This document shows, one piece after another, positions 63,210 through 64,000 of a stretch of DNA of 64,000 nucleotides; within the stretch, counting starts at the first letter, position 1, and the number at the start of each line of letters is the position of its first letter. The notes beneath the pieces are model-generated. The model was not told the origin of the DNA and did not search any database. It worked only from the letters and a program-made list of their open reading frames with translations. The DNA lies in assembly GCA_042408535.1 (NCBI GenBank), contig JBHORA010000007.1, positions 1-64,000 of the forward strand. The letters are read 5' to 3'. The position numbers were made by a program, and so were the translations under genes. Source of the DNA: BPIH01 sp042408535. Its GTDB lineage: Bacteria; Chloroflexota; Limnocylindria; Limnocylindrales; CSP1-4.

Positions 63210-64000
63210 ATGCCGAACATCCAGGACGTCGGAGAGCGGGTCATCGCGAACGTCGAGCGGGTCATCGTCGGCAAGCACAACGAGGTTCGGCTCGCCCTCG
63301 TCGCCCTCCTCTGCCGAGGCCATCTCCTCATCGAGGACGTCCCCGGGACCGGCAAGACGGTCCTCGCCAAGGCCATCGCCCGGAGCCTCGGCTGTACCTT
63401 CCGCCGGATCCAGTTCACCCCGGACCTCCTCCCCTCCGACGTCACTGGGCTGTCGATCTACAACCAGAAGACGCAGGAGTTCGAGTTCCGACCGGGCCCG
63501 ATTATGGCCCAAGTCGTCCTCGCCGACGAGATCAACCGGGCGACGCCGAAGACCCAGTCGGCCCTCCTCGAGTGCATGGAGGAGCGCCAGGCGACGATCG
63601 ATGGGGTGACGTACCGGATGCCGGATCCCTTCCTCGTCATCGCCACCCAGAACCCGATCGAGTACGAGGGGACCTTCGCCCTCCCGGAGGCTCAGCTCGA
63701 CCGCTTCTTCCTCCGGATCCGCCTCGGCTACCCGAAGCCGGTCGAGGAGGTCGTCATCCTCGACGAGCAGAAGCGGGTCCACCCCCTCGACGAGCTGGCC
63801 GAGGTCTGCACCGTCGAGGAGCTTCGGGCCCTCCAGACCGCGATCCGCGAGATCTACGTCGACCCCGCCGTCGCCGACTACATCGTCCGCCTCGTCGGGG
63901 CGACTCGGGTTCACCCCGACGTCTACCTCGGCGCCTCGCCCCGGGGCTCCATCGCCCTCTACCGGGCCGGGCAAGCCCTCGCCGGCCTCCAGGGCCGCGA
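63210..64000 (+). CDS. moxR: MoxR-family AAA+ ATPase (3' partial)
   Basis: 263 residues visible, running off the window. MoxR landmarks: VIVGKHNEVRLALVALLC, EDVPGTGKTVLAKAIAR (Walker A), RIQFTPDLLPSDVTGLSIY, VLADEINRATPKTQSALLECMEE (Walker B), ATQNPIEYEGTFALPEAQLDRF (sensor). AGGGGAG (63201-63207) precedes ATG 63210. MoxR genes normally lead DUF58, transglutaminase and VWA genes; these are expected downstream. Confidence 0.93.
   Translation, partial: MPNIQDVGERVIANVERVIVGKHNEVRLALVALLCRGHLLIEDVPGTGKTVLAKAIARSLGCTFRRIQFTPDLLPSDVTGLSIYNQKTQEFEFRPGPIMAQVVLADEINRATPKTQSALLECMEERQATIDGVTYRMPDPFLVIATQNPIEYEGTFALPEAQLDRFFLRIRLGYPKPVEEVVILDEQKRVHPLDELAEVCTVEELRALQTAIREIYVDPAVADYIVRLVGATRVHPDVYLGASPRGSIALYRAGQALAGLQGR

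Overview
The window is very GC-rich throughout, with genes packed on both strands, many GTG/TTG starts, GTGA/ATGA overlaps and purine-rich ribosome binding sites. The mix of genes (form I CO dehydrogenase, actinobacteria-like FhaA/FhaB/RodA/PbpA cluster, tig-clpP-clpX, ArsA-like ATPase pairs, MoxR ATPases, T-box leader) fits a free-living, aerobic, high-GC bacterium. My best guess is an uncultured Chloroflexota lineage (Limnocylindria-like) rather than a true actinobacterium; this is inference from gene style only, with no ribosomal RNA in view.

Layout. 1-3175: end of a CO dehydrogenase operon (coxL, an XdhC-YHS fusion, coxG). 3224-9783: broken membrane gene, lipoprotein, MBL hydrolase, double GNAT, and an ABC-2 export operon preceded by a structured leader RNA with mutually exclusive hairpins and its own promoter. 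9904-13197: accessory island with lower-GC patches: a DUF1906 glycoside-hydrolase-like gene and an Asp-box lipoprotein behind a promoter whose spacer is a (GT)9 repeat, a transposase remnant, and a VapBC-type toxin-antitoxin pair. 13400-19457: AAA+/VWA chaperone pair, class II aldolase-like enzyme and an inositol-monophosphatase-family enzyme. 19467-21836: a second accessory patch of secreted proteins. 21925-28659: one minus-strand polyamine operon, potA-potD-potB-potC, then a MerR-XRE-cupin regulator and a class III aminotransferase.

28964-36357: Mrp/ApbC, a cyclase-ATPase paired with a CRP/FNR regulator, an HTH-less cNMP-fold protein, CinA-like and DAO-like genes. 36552-45090: holin-like membrane protein with a likely CTG start, tRNA-Leu(UAG), tig-clpP-clpX, a thioredoxin-fold protein and CstA. 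45224-48687: a four-gene unit with two small paralogues, sharing an 83-bp perfect repeat, and two ArsA/Get3-like ATPases whose switch residues are divided between them. 48812-51966: Val-specific T-box and valS. 52011-52891: two truncated genes (sugar ABC permease and trehalose-synthase-like glycosyltransferase) meeting at a single breakpoint. 52979-61974: zinc-ribbon proteins, YihY, then fhaA-fhaB-rodA-pbpA without a kinase or phosphatase in view. 62111-64000: an 18-bp minisatellite, a HAD hydrolase and the start of a MoxR operon.

The strongest candidates for something not yet described are the ArsA-like two-ATPase/two-paralogue unit, the (GT)9 spacer promoter, the attenuator-like leader of the ABC exporter and the PotB permease with an insertion splitting its coupling loop. 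A recurring theme is short tandem repeats at gene ends, two of which supply the stop codon.
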